A stretch of 22,857 bases of DNA from Sphingomonadales bacterium (GTDB lineage Bacteria; Pseudomonadota; Alphaproteobacteria; Sphingomonadales; Sphingomonadaceae), in the NCBI GenBank assembly GCA_017304125.1, contig JAFKLV010000373.1, positions 1-22,857 of the forward strand, written 5' to 3'. The position numbers and the translations under genes were made by a program. The notes under the pieces were generated by a model. The model was not told the origin of the DNA. It ran no database searches and saw nothing but the letters and a program-made list of their open reading frames with translations. Below, in pieces: positions 1-6,585 of this stretch. Numbering within the stretch: the stretch's first letter is position 1; each line of letters starts with the position of its first letter.

Positions 1-1
1 C

Positions 2-889
2 GACACCTCCGACGAGTGGATCGTCGAGCGCACCGGAATCCGCTTCCGCCATATCGCCTCGCCCGACGAGACCACCGCGACGCTCGCGACCGCCGCGGCC
101 AAGGCGGCGCTCGCCGCCGCCGGGGTCCGCGCGCAGGACATCGACCTGATCGTGCTGGCCACCGCCACCCCCGATCAAACCTTCCCCTCTTCCGCGACCA
201 AGGTGCAGGCGGCGCTGGCGATCGACGATTGCACCGCCTTCGACGTCGCCGCGGTCTGCTCCGGCTTTCTTTATGCAGTGCAAGTAGCGGACAGCATGAT
301 CCGCGCCGGCGCGCATCGTAAGGCGCTGGTGATCGGCGCCGAAACCTTCAGCCGCATCCTCGACTGGGAGGATCGCGCGACCTGCGTCCTGTTCGGCGAC
401 GGCGCCGGCGCGATCGTGCTCGAAGCGCAGGACAGCGCCGATCACGGCGGGCGCGGCATCCTCGCCACGCGGCTCCACGCCGACGGGCGGCATAACGAAC
501 TGCTCTATGTCGACGGCGGCCCCGCCACCACCGGCACGGTCGGCAAGGTGCGGATGAAGGGGCGCGAGGTATTCCGCCACGCGGTGGTCAATCTCGCCAC
601 GGTGATGGGTGAATCGCTCGTCGCCGCCGGTCTTTCCGCCGACGAGGTCGATTGGGTCGTGCCGCATCAGGCCAATGCCCGCATCCTCGACGCGACCGCG
701 CGCAAGCTCGGCCTGCCCGCCGAGAAGGTGGTGATGACGGTCGATCGCCACGCCAATACCTCCGCCGCCTCGGTCCCCCTCGCGCTCGATACCGCGGTGC
801 GCGACGGGCGTATCGTTCCGGGACAGATCGTCGTCCTCGAGGCGATGGGTGGCGGCTTCACCTGGGGCGCCTCGGTCGTCCGTTTCTGA
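2..889 (+). CDS. fabH: 3-oxoacyl-[ACP] synthase III, 5'-truncated by window edge
   Basis: This is beta-ketoacyl-ACP synthase III, the cytosolic thiolase-fold enzyme that condenses a short acyl-CoA with malonyl-ACP to start fatty-acid synthesis. The reading frame is open from base 2 to the TGA at 887-889, giving 295 visible residues. The family is about 320 residues long, so roughly 25-30 N-terminal residues lie outside the window. The visible part opens with [14 protein letters not shown], a typical near-N-terminal FabH segment. The Cys-His-Asn catalytic triad is complete: Cys86 in AAVCSGF, His222 in [10 protein letters not shown] and Asn252 in HANTSAAS (numbered from the first visible residue). 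The C-terminal glycine-rich GGGFTWGA is also present. ihfA follows 106 bp downstream, a common alphaproteobacterial order. The ATG at 152 is internal to this gene and not its start. Confidence 0.97.
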   Translation, partial: DTSDEWIVERTGIRFRHIASPDETTATLATAAAKAALAAAGVRAQDIDLIVLATATPDQTFPSSATKVQAALAIDDCTAFDVAAVCSGFLYAVQVADSMIRAGAHRKALVIGAETFSRILDWEDRATCVLFGDGAGAIVLEAQDSADHGGRGILATRLHADGRHNELLYVDGGPATTGTVGKVRMKGREVFRHAVVNLATVMGESLVAAGLSADEVDWVVPHQANARILDATARKLGLPAEKVVMTVDRHANTSAASVPLALDTAVRDGRIVPGQIVVLEAMGGGFTWGASVVRF

Positions 890-917
890 AACGGGACGAT
901 TCCACGTAAAAACAAAT

Positions 918-955
918 TACTTTCTGGCGACAGACCGGGGTGATAAACTTACAAT
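918..955 (+). promoter_or_regulatory. Candidate promoter for ihfA-merR
   Basis: The 106-bp gap between fabH and ihfA is clearly richer in A and T than its surroundings. It contains TACAAT at 950-955, five of six bases matching the -10 consensus. The matching -35 region (around 925-932, TGGCGACA) is poor. This is a motif-only call; ihfA may equally be read through from fabH. Confidence 0.3.
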
Positions 956-995
956 ATTGATTGGTCGTCTATTCCTGGGGGGGAGTGAGGCTGGA

Positions 996-1295
996 ATGAG
1001 TGATGCGGGAACCTTGACGCGTGCGGACCTGTCCGAGGCACTGCACCGGCAGGTGGGATTGTCGCGAGCCGACTCAGCACGAATGGTAGAGCAGGTGCTC
1101 GATCTTTTGTGCGGATCGCTGGCCGCAGGGGAAAACGTCAAGATATCGGGCTTCGGCACCTTTGTCTTGCGCGACAAAGGCGAGCGGGTCGGGCGAAGTC
1201 CCAAGACCGGCGTCGAGGTGCCGATCGCGCCACGCCGCGTGCTCACCTTCCGCGCCAGCCAGATGATGCGCGATCGCATCGTCTCAGCGGGGTAG
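996..1295 (+). CDS. ihfA: Integration host factor subunit alpha
   Basis: This is one half of the IHF heterodimer, a nucleoid protein that bends DNA sharply at specific sites and assists recombination, replication and transcription. The product is 99 residues, normal for the HU/IHF family. It carries the signature [25 protein letters not shown] followed by the beta-arm region [14 protein letters not shown], where the proline at the arm tip intercalates into DNA. The frame is open further upstream, but the ATG at 996 is preferred: it gives the family N-terminus ([10 protein letters not shown]) and lies just after a GGGGGGAGTGAGG ribosome-binding stretch. The partner subunit gene ihfB is not in the window. 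Only one base separates its stop from the GTG of the next gene, so the two are probably co-translated. Confidence 0.95.
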   Translation: MSDAGTLTRADLSEALHRQVGLSRADSARMVEQVLDLLCGSLAAGENVKISGFGTFVLRDKGERVGRSPKTGVEVPIAPRRVLTFRASQMMRDRIVSAG

Positions 1296-1296
1296 A

Positions 1297-1635
1297 GTGA
1301 CGGGACCGGACGCCAAAGCAGCAGGTGCATTGAGGACGATTGGTGAAGTCGCGGCGGCCACCGGCTTGCCGCAACACGTCCTGAGATATTGGGAAACGCG
1401 GTTTCCTCAATTGCGCCCGCTGACCCGCGCCGGCAACCGCCGCTATTACCGGGCCGAGGATGTCGCGCTGGTCGAACGGATCGACCGGCTGCTCAACCAC
1501 GACGGCTATACCGTGAAGGGCGTGCAGAAACTGTTCGCCAGCGAAGGGAAGCGGGCGGCGCCGCCGTCCGCCCCGTCGCTGCGCGCGGTGCGCACGATGC
1601 TGCAGCAAGCGCTGGACTACGACGCCGCCGTTTGA
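1297..1635 (+). CDS. MerR-family transcriptional regulator
   Basis: A 112-residue DNA-binding protein with an N-terminal winged helix-turn-helix of the MerR type. RTIGEVAAATGLPQHVLRYWE (residues 13-33) is the helix-turn-helix, and RAGNRRYYRAEDV (about 44-56) is the wing and following helix. The C-terminal part is short, with no visible ligand-binding domain or metal-binding cysteines, so it is not a mercury or copper sensor. Small MerR proteins of this type commonly follow ihfA in alphaproteobacteria and their targets are generally unknown. The GTG start lies one base after the ihfA stop. The gene ends 35 bp before a cluster of palindromic repeats that may act as its 3' end. Confidence 0.88.
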   Translation: MTGPDAKAAGALRTIGEVAAATGLPQHVLRYWETRFPQLRPLTRAGNRRYYRAEDVALVERIDRLLNHDGYTVKGVQKLFASEGKRAAPPSAPSLRAVRTMLQQALDYDAAV

Positions 1636-1670
1636 GGGGGGCGAGCGGAGTGAAGTGTTCAGTGAGGCCC

Positions 1671-1752
1671 CCGTCATCCCAGCGAAAGCCGGGATCTCAG
1701 GCCGCACGCGCGGCGCCTGAAGCTCGCGACCCCAGCTTGCGCTGGGGTGACG
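1671..1752. repeat. Empty inverted pair of palindromic repeats (A/B)
   Basis: Two short palindromes face each other. Copy A (1671-1702, forward) has the stem ATCCCAGC-GAAA-GCCGGGAT with one A/C mismatch. Copy B (about 1725-1752, reverse) has a perfect 8-bp stem ACCCCAGC-TTGC-GCTGGGGT. Both carry a CGTCA flank on the outer side. Between them TCAGGC (1697-1702) pairs with GCCTGA (1715-1720), so the 82 bp form a long imperfect palindrome like a REPIN. It lies after merR and 6 bp before copy C, which bounds the GIY-YIG gene. Confidence 0.8.
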
Positions 1753-1758
1753 AATGAG

Positions 1759-1786
1759 CCGTCACGCCAGCGCAAGCTGGCATCTC
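1759..1786 (+). repeat. Palindromic repeat C, left boundary of GIY-YIG unit 1
   Basis: A 28-bp repeat with core ACGCCAGC-GCAA-GCTGGCAT, whose stem has one C/A mismatch near the base. The left flank is CCGTCA and the right flank CTC. It is the inverted counterpart of repeat D at 2101-2128. Confidence 0.8.
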
Positions 1787-1810
1787 CATCGGCATGCGAG
1801 ACGGTGCGAA

Positions 1811-2095
1811 ATGGGCGGTTGGACATATATCATGACCAACAAGCCGCGCGGCGTCCTCTACGTTGGCGTGACCGCACATCTGGCCGCTCGCGTCGACCGA
1901 CATCGCCGTGGAACACGCTCGCCATTTTGCCGGCGCTACGGACTTGCGCGACTGGTTCTCGCGGAGCCTCACGACACGATACAAGACGCTATCGTGCGGG
2001 AGAAGGCGCTCAAGGCGTGGCAGCACGAGCGGAAGATCGCATTGATCGACGCGACAAACCCGCATGGGGACGATCTCTTCGATCGTAGCGCCTGA
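1811..2095 (+). CDS. Small GIY-YIG nuclease-domain protein (copy 1)
   Basis: A 94-residue stand-alone GIY-YIG nuclease domain of the COG2827 / UvrC N-terminal-like type, a fold that makes single-strand cuts in DNA using a tyrosine and a glutamate-bound metal ion. The core elements are present: Tyr6 (WTYIM, the GIY strand), Tyr17 and Gly19 (LYVG, the YIG strand), Arg27 (LAARV), Glu64 (VREKALKAW) and Asn83 (ATNP). It should therefore be catalytically competent. The ATG at 1811 is preferred over the in-frame ATG at 1754, because the latter would translate through repeat C into low-complexity sequence. Base composition is visibly less GC-rich than neighbouring genes, suggesting foreign origin. 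It is homologous to the gene at 12542-12856 but diverged from it. It is enclosed by an inverted repeat pair. Cellular role unknown; the fold is secure, the function is not. Confidence 0.88.
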   Translation: MGGWTYIMTNKPRGVLYVGVTAHLAARVDRHRRGTRSPFCRRYGLARLVLAEPHDTIQDAIVREKALKAWQHERKIALIDATNPHGDDLFDRSA

Positions 2096-2100
2096 GGCCT

Positions 2101-2128
2101 GAGATGCCAGCTTTCGCTGGCATGACGG
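2101..2128 (-). repeat. Palindromic repeat D, right boundary of GIY-YIG unit 1
   Basis: The reverse-oriented partner of repeat C, with a perfect 8-bp stem ATGCCAGC / GCTGGCAT around a four-base loop. Its inner flank (CTCAGGCC read on the minus strand) also occurs in repeat A at 1697. The TGA stop of the GIY-YIG gene (2093-2095) lies in this extended flank. Confidence 0.8.
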
Positions 2129-2135
2129 ACTCCTC

Positions 2136-2780
2136 TCAAGGGCGCCGCGCCAGGCCCCGCGCGAGCATCGCCGCGACCTGATCGGCGATCGCGTCGGTCG
2201 GCCGATCCTCCGCCCATACGCCGAAGCGCAGCCCGAGGAAGACGTTCATCCCCATGATCGCCCAGGCGTGAACCTCGCCGGCATCCTCGATCAGCTCGCC
2301 GCGCGCCGCCGCGGCCTGCAATCGTTCGCGGATGCGATCGGCGGTGGTGGAATAATGCCGGCGAAAGCTGTTGGCGTCGACGAACTCGGCTTCGTCGATG
2401 ATCCGATAGATCTCCTTGTGCCCGTGCACGAACTGCAGAAATTGCTCGAGCCCGGCGCGCTCGGCGGCGATCTGGTCGGGCGCGGCGCGGATCGCCGGGG
2501 CGACATAGTCGCGCACCTGATCGGACATGTCGCGGACTAAAGCGCGAAACACCGCATCCTTCGAATCGAACCATGTATAAAAACTGCCCAGCGCCACCCC
2601 CGCGCGGCGCGTGATCCCGCTGATCGACGCGGCGTAGAAACCGTGCTCGCTGAATTCCACCGCCGCCGCATCGAGGATCGCGCGCTGGGTGCGTAGCCCG
2701 CGCGCGGTGCGCGGCCGCTTGGCCGCCCCCTCACCCTGCGTTCCCGCACCTGCATCCTCGGCTTCCCGGCTTCCACTCAT
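2136..2780 (-). CDS. TetR/AcrR-family transcriptional regulator
   Basis: A 214-residue one-component regulator. The N-terminal helix-turn-helix spans about residues 30-78 (RTQRAILDAAAVEFSEHGFY, then SGITRRAGVALGSFYTWFDSKDAVF), which matches the TetR pattern including the recognition helix ending in FYTWF. The remaining all-helical region would hold the ligand pocket and dimer face; its ligand cannot be read from sequence. About 25 charged, low-complexity residues precede the domain. The gene is divergent from the TonB-dependent receptor at 2889. The 108-bp gap between them contains a near-perfect 16-bp palindrome that fits a TetR operator, so the likely role is repression of the receptor (and perhaps the MFS gene beyond it) together with itself. 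Confidence 0.9.
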   Translation of the reverse strand: MSGSREAEDAGAGTQGEGAAKRPRTARGLRTQRAILDAAAVEFSEHGFYAASISGITRRAGVALGSFYTWFDSKDAVFRALVRDMSDQVRDYVAPAIRAAPDQIAAERAGLEQFLQFVHGHKEIYRIIDEAEFVDANSFRRHYSTTADRIRERLQAAAARGELIEDAGEVHAWAIMGMNVFLGLRFGVWAEDRPTDAIADQVAAMLARGLARRP

Positions 2781-2798
2781 CCTCGCCTCACATCCAAG

Positions 2799-2814
2799 TT
2801 GAAACCTGGTTCAA
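2799..2814. promoter_or_regulatory. Candidate TetR operator / receptor promoter
   Basis: TTGAAACCTGGTTCAA is a 16-bp palindrome with one mismatched pair away from the centre. Its left half TTGAAA matches five of six bases of a -35 element, and 17 bp further on is a weak -10, TATTGC (2822-2827). A regulator bound here would block RNA polymerase at the receptor promoter. The position between divergent tetR and receptor genes is typical for such sites. Confidence 0.5.
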
Positions 2815-2888
2815 GTTTCATTATTGCGCTTTCGTCCGGCGCACAAGTCGCGAGCCAGCGACGTGCCGCAAAGGGGAGGATTATACCC

Positions 2889-5246
2889 GTGTCGAGCTTT
2901 TTCCCGTCCCGTTCGCTGCTCCGTGGCAGCGCCGCCGTCCTCGCGCTGCCCATTCTTTCGGTGGTCGCCGCGGCCCCCGCGCTGGCACAGGAAGCGCCGG
3001 CCGCCGAACCGGGCGTCGCCAGCGGCAGCGATATCGTCGTCGTCGCCCGCAAGCGCGCCGAGCGGCTGCTCGACGTGCCGATCGCGATCAGCGCGCTGAC
3101 CTCGGATCAGCTCGCCAAGCAGCAGACGATCGACCTGTCCGGGGTTCAGGGCACGATCCCCAACGTCAATCTGGTGCAGGGCCGCGGTTCCAGCTCCAAC
3201 GCCAACATCTTCATCCGCGGCGTCGGCCAGCCCGATGCGCTGCAGACCTTCGACCCCGCGGTCGGGGTCTATGTCGACGGCGTCTATATGAGCCGTATCC
3301 AGGGCGCGTTGTTCAACCTCTATGACATCGATCATATCGAGGTGCTGCGCGGGCCGCAGGGCACGCTGTACGGCAAGAACACGATCGGCGGCGCGGTCAA
3401 TGTGATCAGCCGCAAGCCGAGCACCAACGAAATCCACGCCATGGGGTCGTTCACCTATGGCAGCTACAATCAGGTGCTGGCGAACGGCTATGTCTCTGCC
3501 CCGCTGGTCGAGGGCAAGCTCGCGCTCAGCGTCGCCGGCGTCTATGACAAGCGCGACGGCACCGTCACCGATCCGCTGACCAACCGCAAATACAATGATC
3601 GCAACACCTTCGCCGGCCGCGCGATCCTGCGCTGGACGCCGTCGAGCGATGTCGAGTTCCTGCTCGAAGGCGATTACACCCGCCAGCGCACCGCCGCGAC
3701 GCTCGGCTATGCCACCGCCCCGCTGATCCAGACCGATTTCGTCACCGGCGCGCGCGTGCTGTCGCCGGCCTATCCTTATGGTCCGTACAATTACAAGGCA
3801 TCGACCGGGCTCGGGCCGGATCAGGGCCAGCGGCTCGACCATTGGGGCGTATCGCTGACCGGGAACATCCGCCTCAACGATATCCTGTCGCTGACCTCGA
3901 TCACCGCCTATCGCGATCTGCGCCCGGATTATTATCTCGATTTCGATGCGACCCAATATCAGGTCGCCGATGCCTTCGTCGGCTTCCGCCAGCATCAGTT
4001 CAGCCAGGAGCTCCAGCTCAAGCTCGACACCGAGAAGCTGAAGGGCGTATTCGGGCTCTATTATCTGAACGAGCGGGTGCGCTCGCATCAGGAATCCTAC
4101 GACGATGCGCTGTTCACATTGCTCAAGGCGCCGATCACCTTCACCCGGCTGATCGACGACAATCAGAGCACCAAGAGCTACGCCGCCTTCGGCCAGCTGA
4201 CCTATGATTTCACCGACCAGCTCTCGCTGACCGCCGGCCTGCGCTACACGCGCGAGGACAAGACCTATTCGCGCTTCACCACCACCATTTCCAGCCTGGC
4301 GGCGCTGAACGGCATTTCGTTCGCTTTCCCCGGCAATCTGCCCGCGCCCTATAATGGCGACAATTCGGTCAGCTTCGACGCGTGGACGCCCTCGGCGACA
4401 TTGTCCTACAAGCCGGCGCGCAACGCGACGCTCTATGTCTCGGCCTCGCGCGGGTTCAAATCGGGCGGGTTCAACGGCCGGGTCAATTCGGCCGCCGATG
4501 TGACGCAGATCGTCAATGGCGCGCCGGTGATCGTCCCCTATTTCAAGCCGGAAACGGTGTGGACCTATGAGGCCGGCGCGAAGGGCGAGTTCCTCAATGG
4601 CGCGGTGACGATCTCGAGCGACGTCTTCTATTCCGACTATCGCGATTTCCAGGCGCGGGTCGGCGGCGGCGCGATCGGCGCGACCGCGAACGGGTCGTTC
4701 CCGGTGCTCAACGCGGGCAAGCTGCGCATCTGGGGCGTCGAATCCGAAATCGCGGTGCACCCGACGCGCGAATGGTCGATCCGCACCAGCTTCGGCTATC
4801 TCAACGCCAAATATCTGGAGTTCAACGACGGCCGCCGCACCGCGCCGATCGGCAAGGACGCCTTCTCGTGCAACCCCACCGGCAAGCAGATCACCTGCAA
4901 ACCGGCCTTTGCCCCGCCAATCAACTTCGCGGTGGCGACCGATTATGCCGTGCCGCTCGGCAATGCCGGCACGCTGACCTTCGGCGGCGACGCGCGCTTC
5001 GTCGACAAGCAATGGCTATCGGTCGACAACCGGCCGGGGCTGATGGAAAAGGGCTATTGGCTGGTCAACGCCTTCGTCCAATATGATGCGCCGGGCAACA
5101 AATGGTATGTCCGCGGCGGGGTGAAGAACCTCACCAAGTCGATCTACCTCACCGATGCGCAGGAATTCTCCAGCGTCGGCAATATTCAGACCGCTTATTA
5201 CGGCGATCCGCGGACGTGGAGCGGCACTTTGGGCTTCCGTTTCTAA
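2889..5246 (+). CDS. TonB-dependent outer-membrane receptor
   Basis: A 785-residue outer-membrane beta-barrel transporter driven by TonB-ExbBD. It has a signal peptide ending ALAQ|EAP, a TonB box-like DIVVVARKRAE, and a plug domain (roughly residues 50-170) with the conserved NIFIRGVGQPD, VYVDGVYMSR and EVLRGPQGTLYGKNTIGGAVNV segments. A long barrel rich in aromatic-flanked strands follows, with a TonB-receptor C-terminus ending in RTWSGTLGFRF. The GTG at 2889 is chosen because GGGGAGGA (2873-2880) lies at ideal distance and the signal peptide begins there. The longer frame from TTG 2799 would start inside the candidate operator. Sphingomonads carry many such receptors for plant or aromatic compounds and metal chelates. 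The substrate here is unknown, though a small-molecule carbon source is plausible given the MFS gene downstream. Confidence 0.93.
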   Translation: MSSFFPSRSLLRGSAAVLALPILSVVAAAPALAQEAPAAEPGVASGSDIVVVARKRAERLLDVPIAISALTSDQLAKQQTIDLSGVQGTIPNVNLVQGRGSSSNANIFIRGVGQPDALQTFDPAVGVYVDGVYMSRIQGALFNLYDIDHIEVLRGPQGTLYGKNTIGGAVNVISRKPSTNEIHAMGSFTYGSYNQVLANGYVSAPLVEGKLALSVAGVYDKRDGTVTDPLTNRKYNDRNTFAGRAILRWTPSSDVEFLLEGDYTRQRTAATLGYATAPLIQTDFVTGARVLSPAYPYGPYNYKASTGLGPDQGQRLDHWGVSLTGNIRLNDILSLTSITAYRDLRPDYYLDFDATQYQVADAFVGFRQHQFSQELQLKLDTEKLKGVFGLYYLNERVRSHQESYDDALFTLLKAPITFTRLIDDNQSTKSYAAFGQLTYDFTDQLSLTAGLRYTREDKTYSRFTTTISSLAALNGISFAFPGNLPAPYNGDNSVSFDAWTPSATLSYKPARNATLYVSASRGFKSGGFNGRVNSAADVTQIVNGAPVIVPYFKPETVWTYEAGAKGEFLNGAVTISSDVFYSDYRDFQARVGGGAIGATANGSFPVLNAGKLRIWGVESEIAVHPTREWSIRTSFGYLNAKYLEFNDGRRTAPIGKDAFSCNPTGKQITCKPAFAPPINFAVATDYAVPLGNAGTLTFGGDARFVDKQWLSVDNRPGLMEKGYWLVNAFVQYDAPGNKWYVRGGVKNLTKSIYLTDAQEFSSVGNIQTAYYGDPRTWSGTLGFRF

Positions 5247-5269
5247 GCCAAGCTATCGATAAAGGTGAC

Positions 5270-5296
5270 GGGGCCGGCAACGTCCGGCCCCTTTTT
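5270..5296 (+). terminator. Rho-independent terminator after the receptor gene
   Basis: A perfect 8-bp GC stem (GGGGCCGG, loop CAACGT, CCGGCCCC) is followed at once by five T residues. It lies 24 bp after the receptor stop and 20 bp before the MFS start, so MFS expression depends on read-through or on a start within a very short gap. Confidence 0.85.
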
Positions 5297-5316
5297 GTGT
5301 CGGGAGAGGAGAGGCG

Positions 5317-6585
5317 ATGATCGATCGCGAACGGCCGGGCTATCCGCGGCTGGTGCTGGCGATGCTGCTGGTGGTCTATGCCTTCAACTTCCTCGATCGA
5401 CAGATTCTCGGGATCCTCGCGCAGCCGATCCAGGCCGAGCTCAAGCTCGACGATGCGCAATTCGGGCTGATCGGCGGCCCGCCCTTCGCGATCCTCTATT
5501 CGATCCTCGGCGTGCCTTTCGCCTTGCTCGCCGATCGCGTCGGCAAGGCGCGGGTGATCGCCACCGCGCTGATCGTGTGGAGTGGCTTCACCGCCTTGTG
5601 CGGCATGGCGGGCAGCTTCTGGAGCCTGTTCGCCTATCGCATGGGGGTCGGGGTCGGCGAGGCCGGCGGCGTTGCGCCATCCTATGCGCTGATCGCCGAT
5701 TATTATCCGATCGAGCGCCGCGCGCGCGCGCTCGGCATCTATTCGATGGGCATCCCGATCGGGCTCGCCGTGGGGGTGTTGGCGGGCGCCTATATCGCCA
5801 CGCTGGTCAACTGGCGGGTGGCATTCTTCACCGTCGGCATCGCCGGGATCGTGATCGCGCCTTTCTTCATGTGGATCGTCCACGACCGCGCCAAGCCCGC
5901 CACCCCCGCCCCGGCGGCACAGCGTGTCGCGCTGTGGGCAGTGTTCCCGATCCTCGCCGCCAAGCCTGCCTTCTGGCTGATGGCCTTTGCCGCCGGATGC
6001 AGCTCGCTCGCCGGCTATGGCCTTGCCTTGTGGGTGCCCAAGATCCTGATGACGCGCTTCGACTGGAGCCTGATCACCGCCGGGCAGTTCATGGGATCAT
6101 TGCTGCTGACCGGCGGCGCGGGCGGGGTGTTCCTCGGCGGGGTGCTCGCCGACCGCTTGGGGCGCGCCGATCGCGGCTGGTATCCGCGGCTGCCGGCGAT
6201 CGCCTGGGCGATCACCGCGCCGACCTTCATGCTCGGGCTGCTGACGCCGTCGCCGGTGCTGGCGTGGTTCTGCCTGTTGATCCCCAACGCGCTCAACATC
6301 CTGTGGCTCGGCCCGCTCAACACCGCGGTGCAACACCTCGCCCCGCCGCAGATGCGCGCCAGCGCCTCGGCGACCTTCCTGCTGATCAACAACCTCGTCG
6401 GGCTCGGCCTCGGGCCGTGGTTGCTCGGCACGATGTCGGTCGCGCTCAAGGCGCAATATGGCGCGGATTCGCTGCGCTATGCCGCGATCATCGGCGCCGG
6501 CTTCTACCTCGTGGCGGCGGTGCTCGGCGTGTTCGCCGTCCGCGCGGTGCGGCGCGGCTGGATCGAGGAACCAGCCGCCGCTTAA
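5317..6585 (+). CDS. MFS transporter, spinster-like
   Basis: A 422-residue inner-membrane secondary transporter with about 12 hydrophobic helices. The first helix carries NFLDRQILGILAQPI, and the loop between helices 2 and 3 reads GVPFALLADRVGKARVI, the major-facilitator motif A position. The GVGEAGGVAPSYALIADYYP stretch in helices 4-5 is typical of the spinster-like branch often seen beside TonB receptors in sphingomonads. A strong Shine-Dalgarno (GGAGAGGAGAGG) precedes the ATG. The likely job is inner-membrane uptake or export of the same class of compound handled by the receptor upstream; this is inferred from position only. Its TAA stop overlaps by 3 bases the stop of the convergent prfC gene. 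Confidence 0.88.
   Translation: MIDRERPGYPRLVLAMLLVVYAFNFLDRQILGILAQPIQAELKLDDAQFGLIGGPPFAILYSILGVPFALLADRVGKARVIATALIVWSGFTALCGMAGSFWSLFAYRMGVGVGEAGGVAPSYALIADYYPIERRARALGIYSMGIPIGLAVGVLAGAYIATLVNWRVAFFTVGIAGIVIAPFFMWIVHDRAKPATPAPAAQRVALWAVFPILAAKPAFWLMAFAAGCSSLAGYGLALWVPKILMTRFDWSLITAGQFMGSLLLTGGAGGVFLGGVLADRLGRADRGWYPRLPAIAWAITAPTFMLGLLTPSPVLAWFCLLIPNALNILWLGPLNTAVQHLAPPQMRASASATFLLINNLVGLGLGPWLLGTMSVALKAQYGADSLRYAAIIGAGFYLVAAVLGVFAVRAVRRGWIEEPAAA

Larger units (their letters stand above)
1759..2128 (+). mobile_element. Putative GIY-YIG-carrying repeat unit 1
   Basis: A 370-bp unit made of forward repeat C (1759-1786), a single small GIY-YIG nuclease gene (1811-2095) and reverse repeat D (2101-2128). 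C and D match at 26 of 28 positions when one is reverse-complemented. Both expose their GTCA flank outward. The unit sits between the convergent merR and tetR genes, and D ends 7 bp before the tetR stop codon. That it moves, or moved, as a unit is inference from its architecture and from the similar unit at 12514-12901. No target-site duplication was recognised. Confidence 0.5.

Noticed and set aside
1636..1760. Possible tRNA after merR
   Set aside because: The stems there are the A/B palindromes; no cloverleaf, T-loop sequence or anticodon arm could be drawn.
1754..1810. Upstream ATG for the first GIY-YIG gene
   Set aside because: It would translate through palindrome C into His/Arg-rich sequence unlike the family; the ATG at 1811 gives the usual N-terminus.
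1671..2128. CRISPR-like array from four repeats
   Set aside because: The repeats alternate in orientation, spacing is irregular, and one spacer is a gene; there are no cas genes.
2799..2888. Longer N-terminus of the TonB receptor from TTG 2799
   Set aside because: It would begin inside the candidate operator and add 30 residues before the signal peptide; GTG 2889 has a strong Shine-Dalgarno and a proper signal peptide.
2811..5012. A 733-codon open frame on the - strand opposite the TonB receptor
   Set aside because: The receptor frame has clear domains, signal peptide and terminator; the opposite frame is compositional noise.
6582..6585. Overlap of MFS and prfC stop codons as a special regulatory site
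   Set aside because: A few bases of tail-to-tail overlap is common in compact genomes and no hairpin or other structure is present there.
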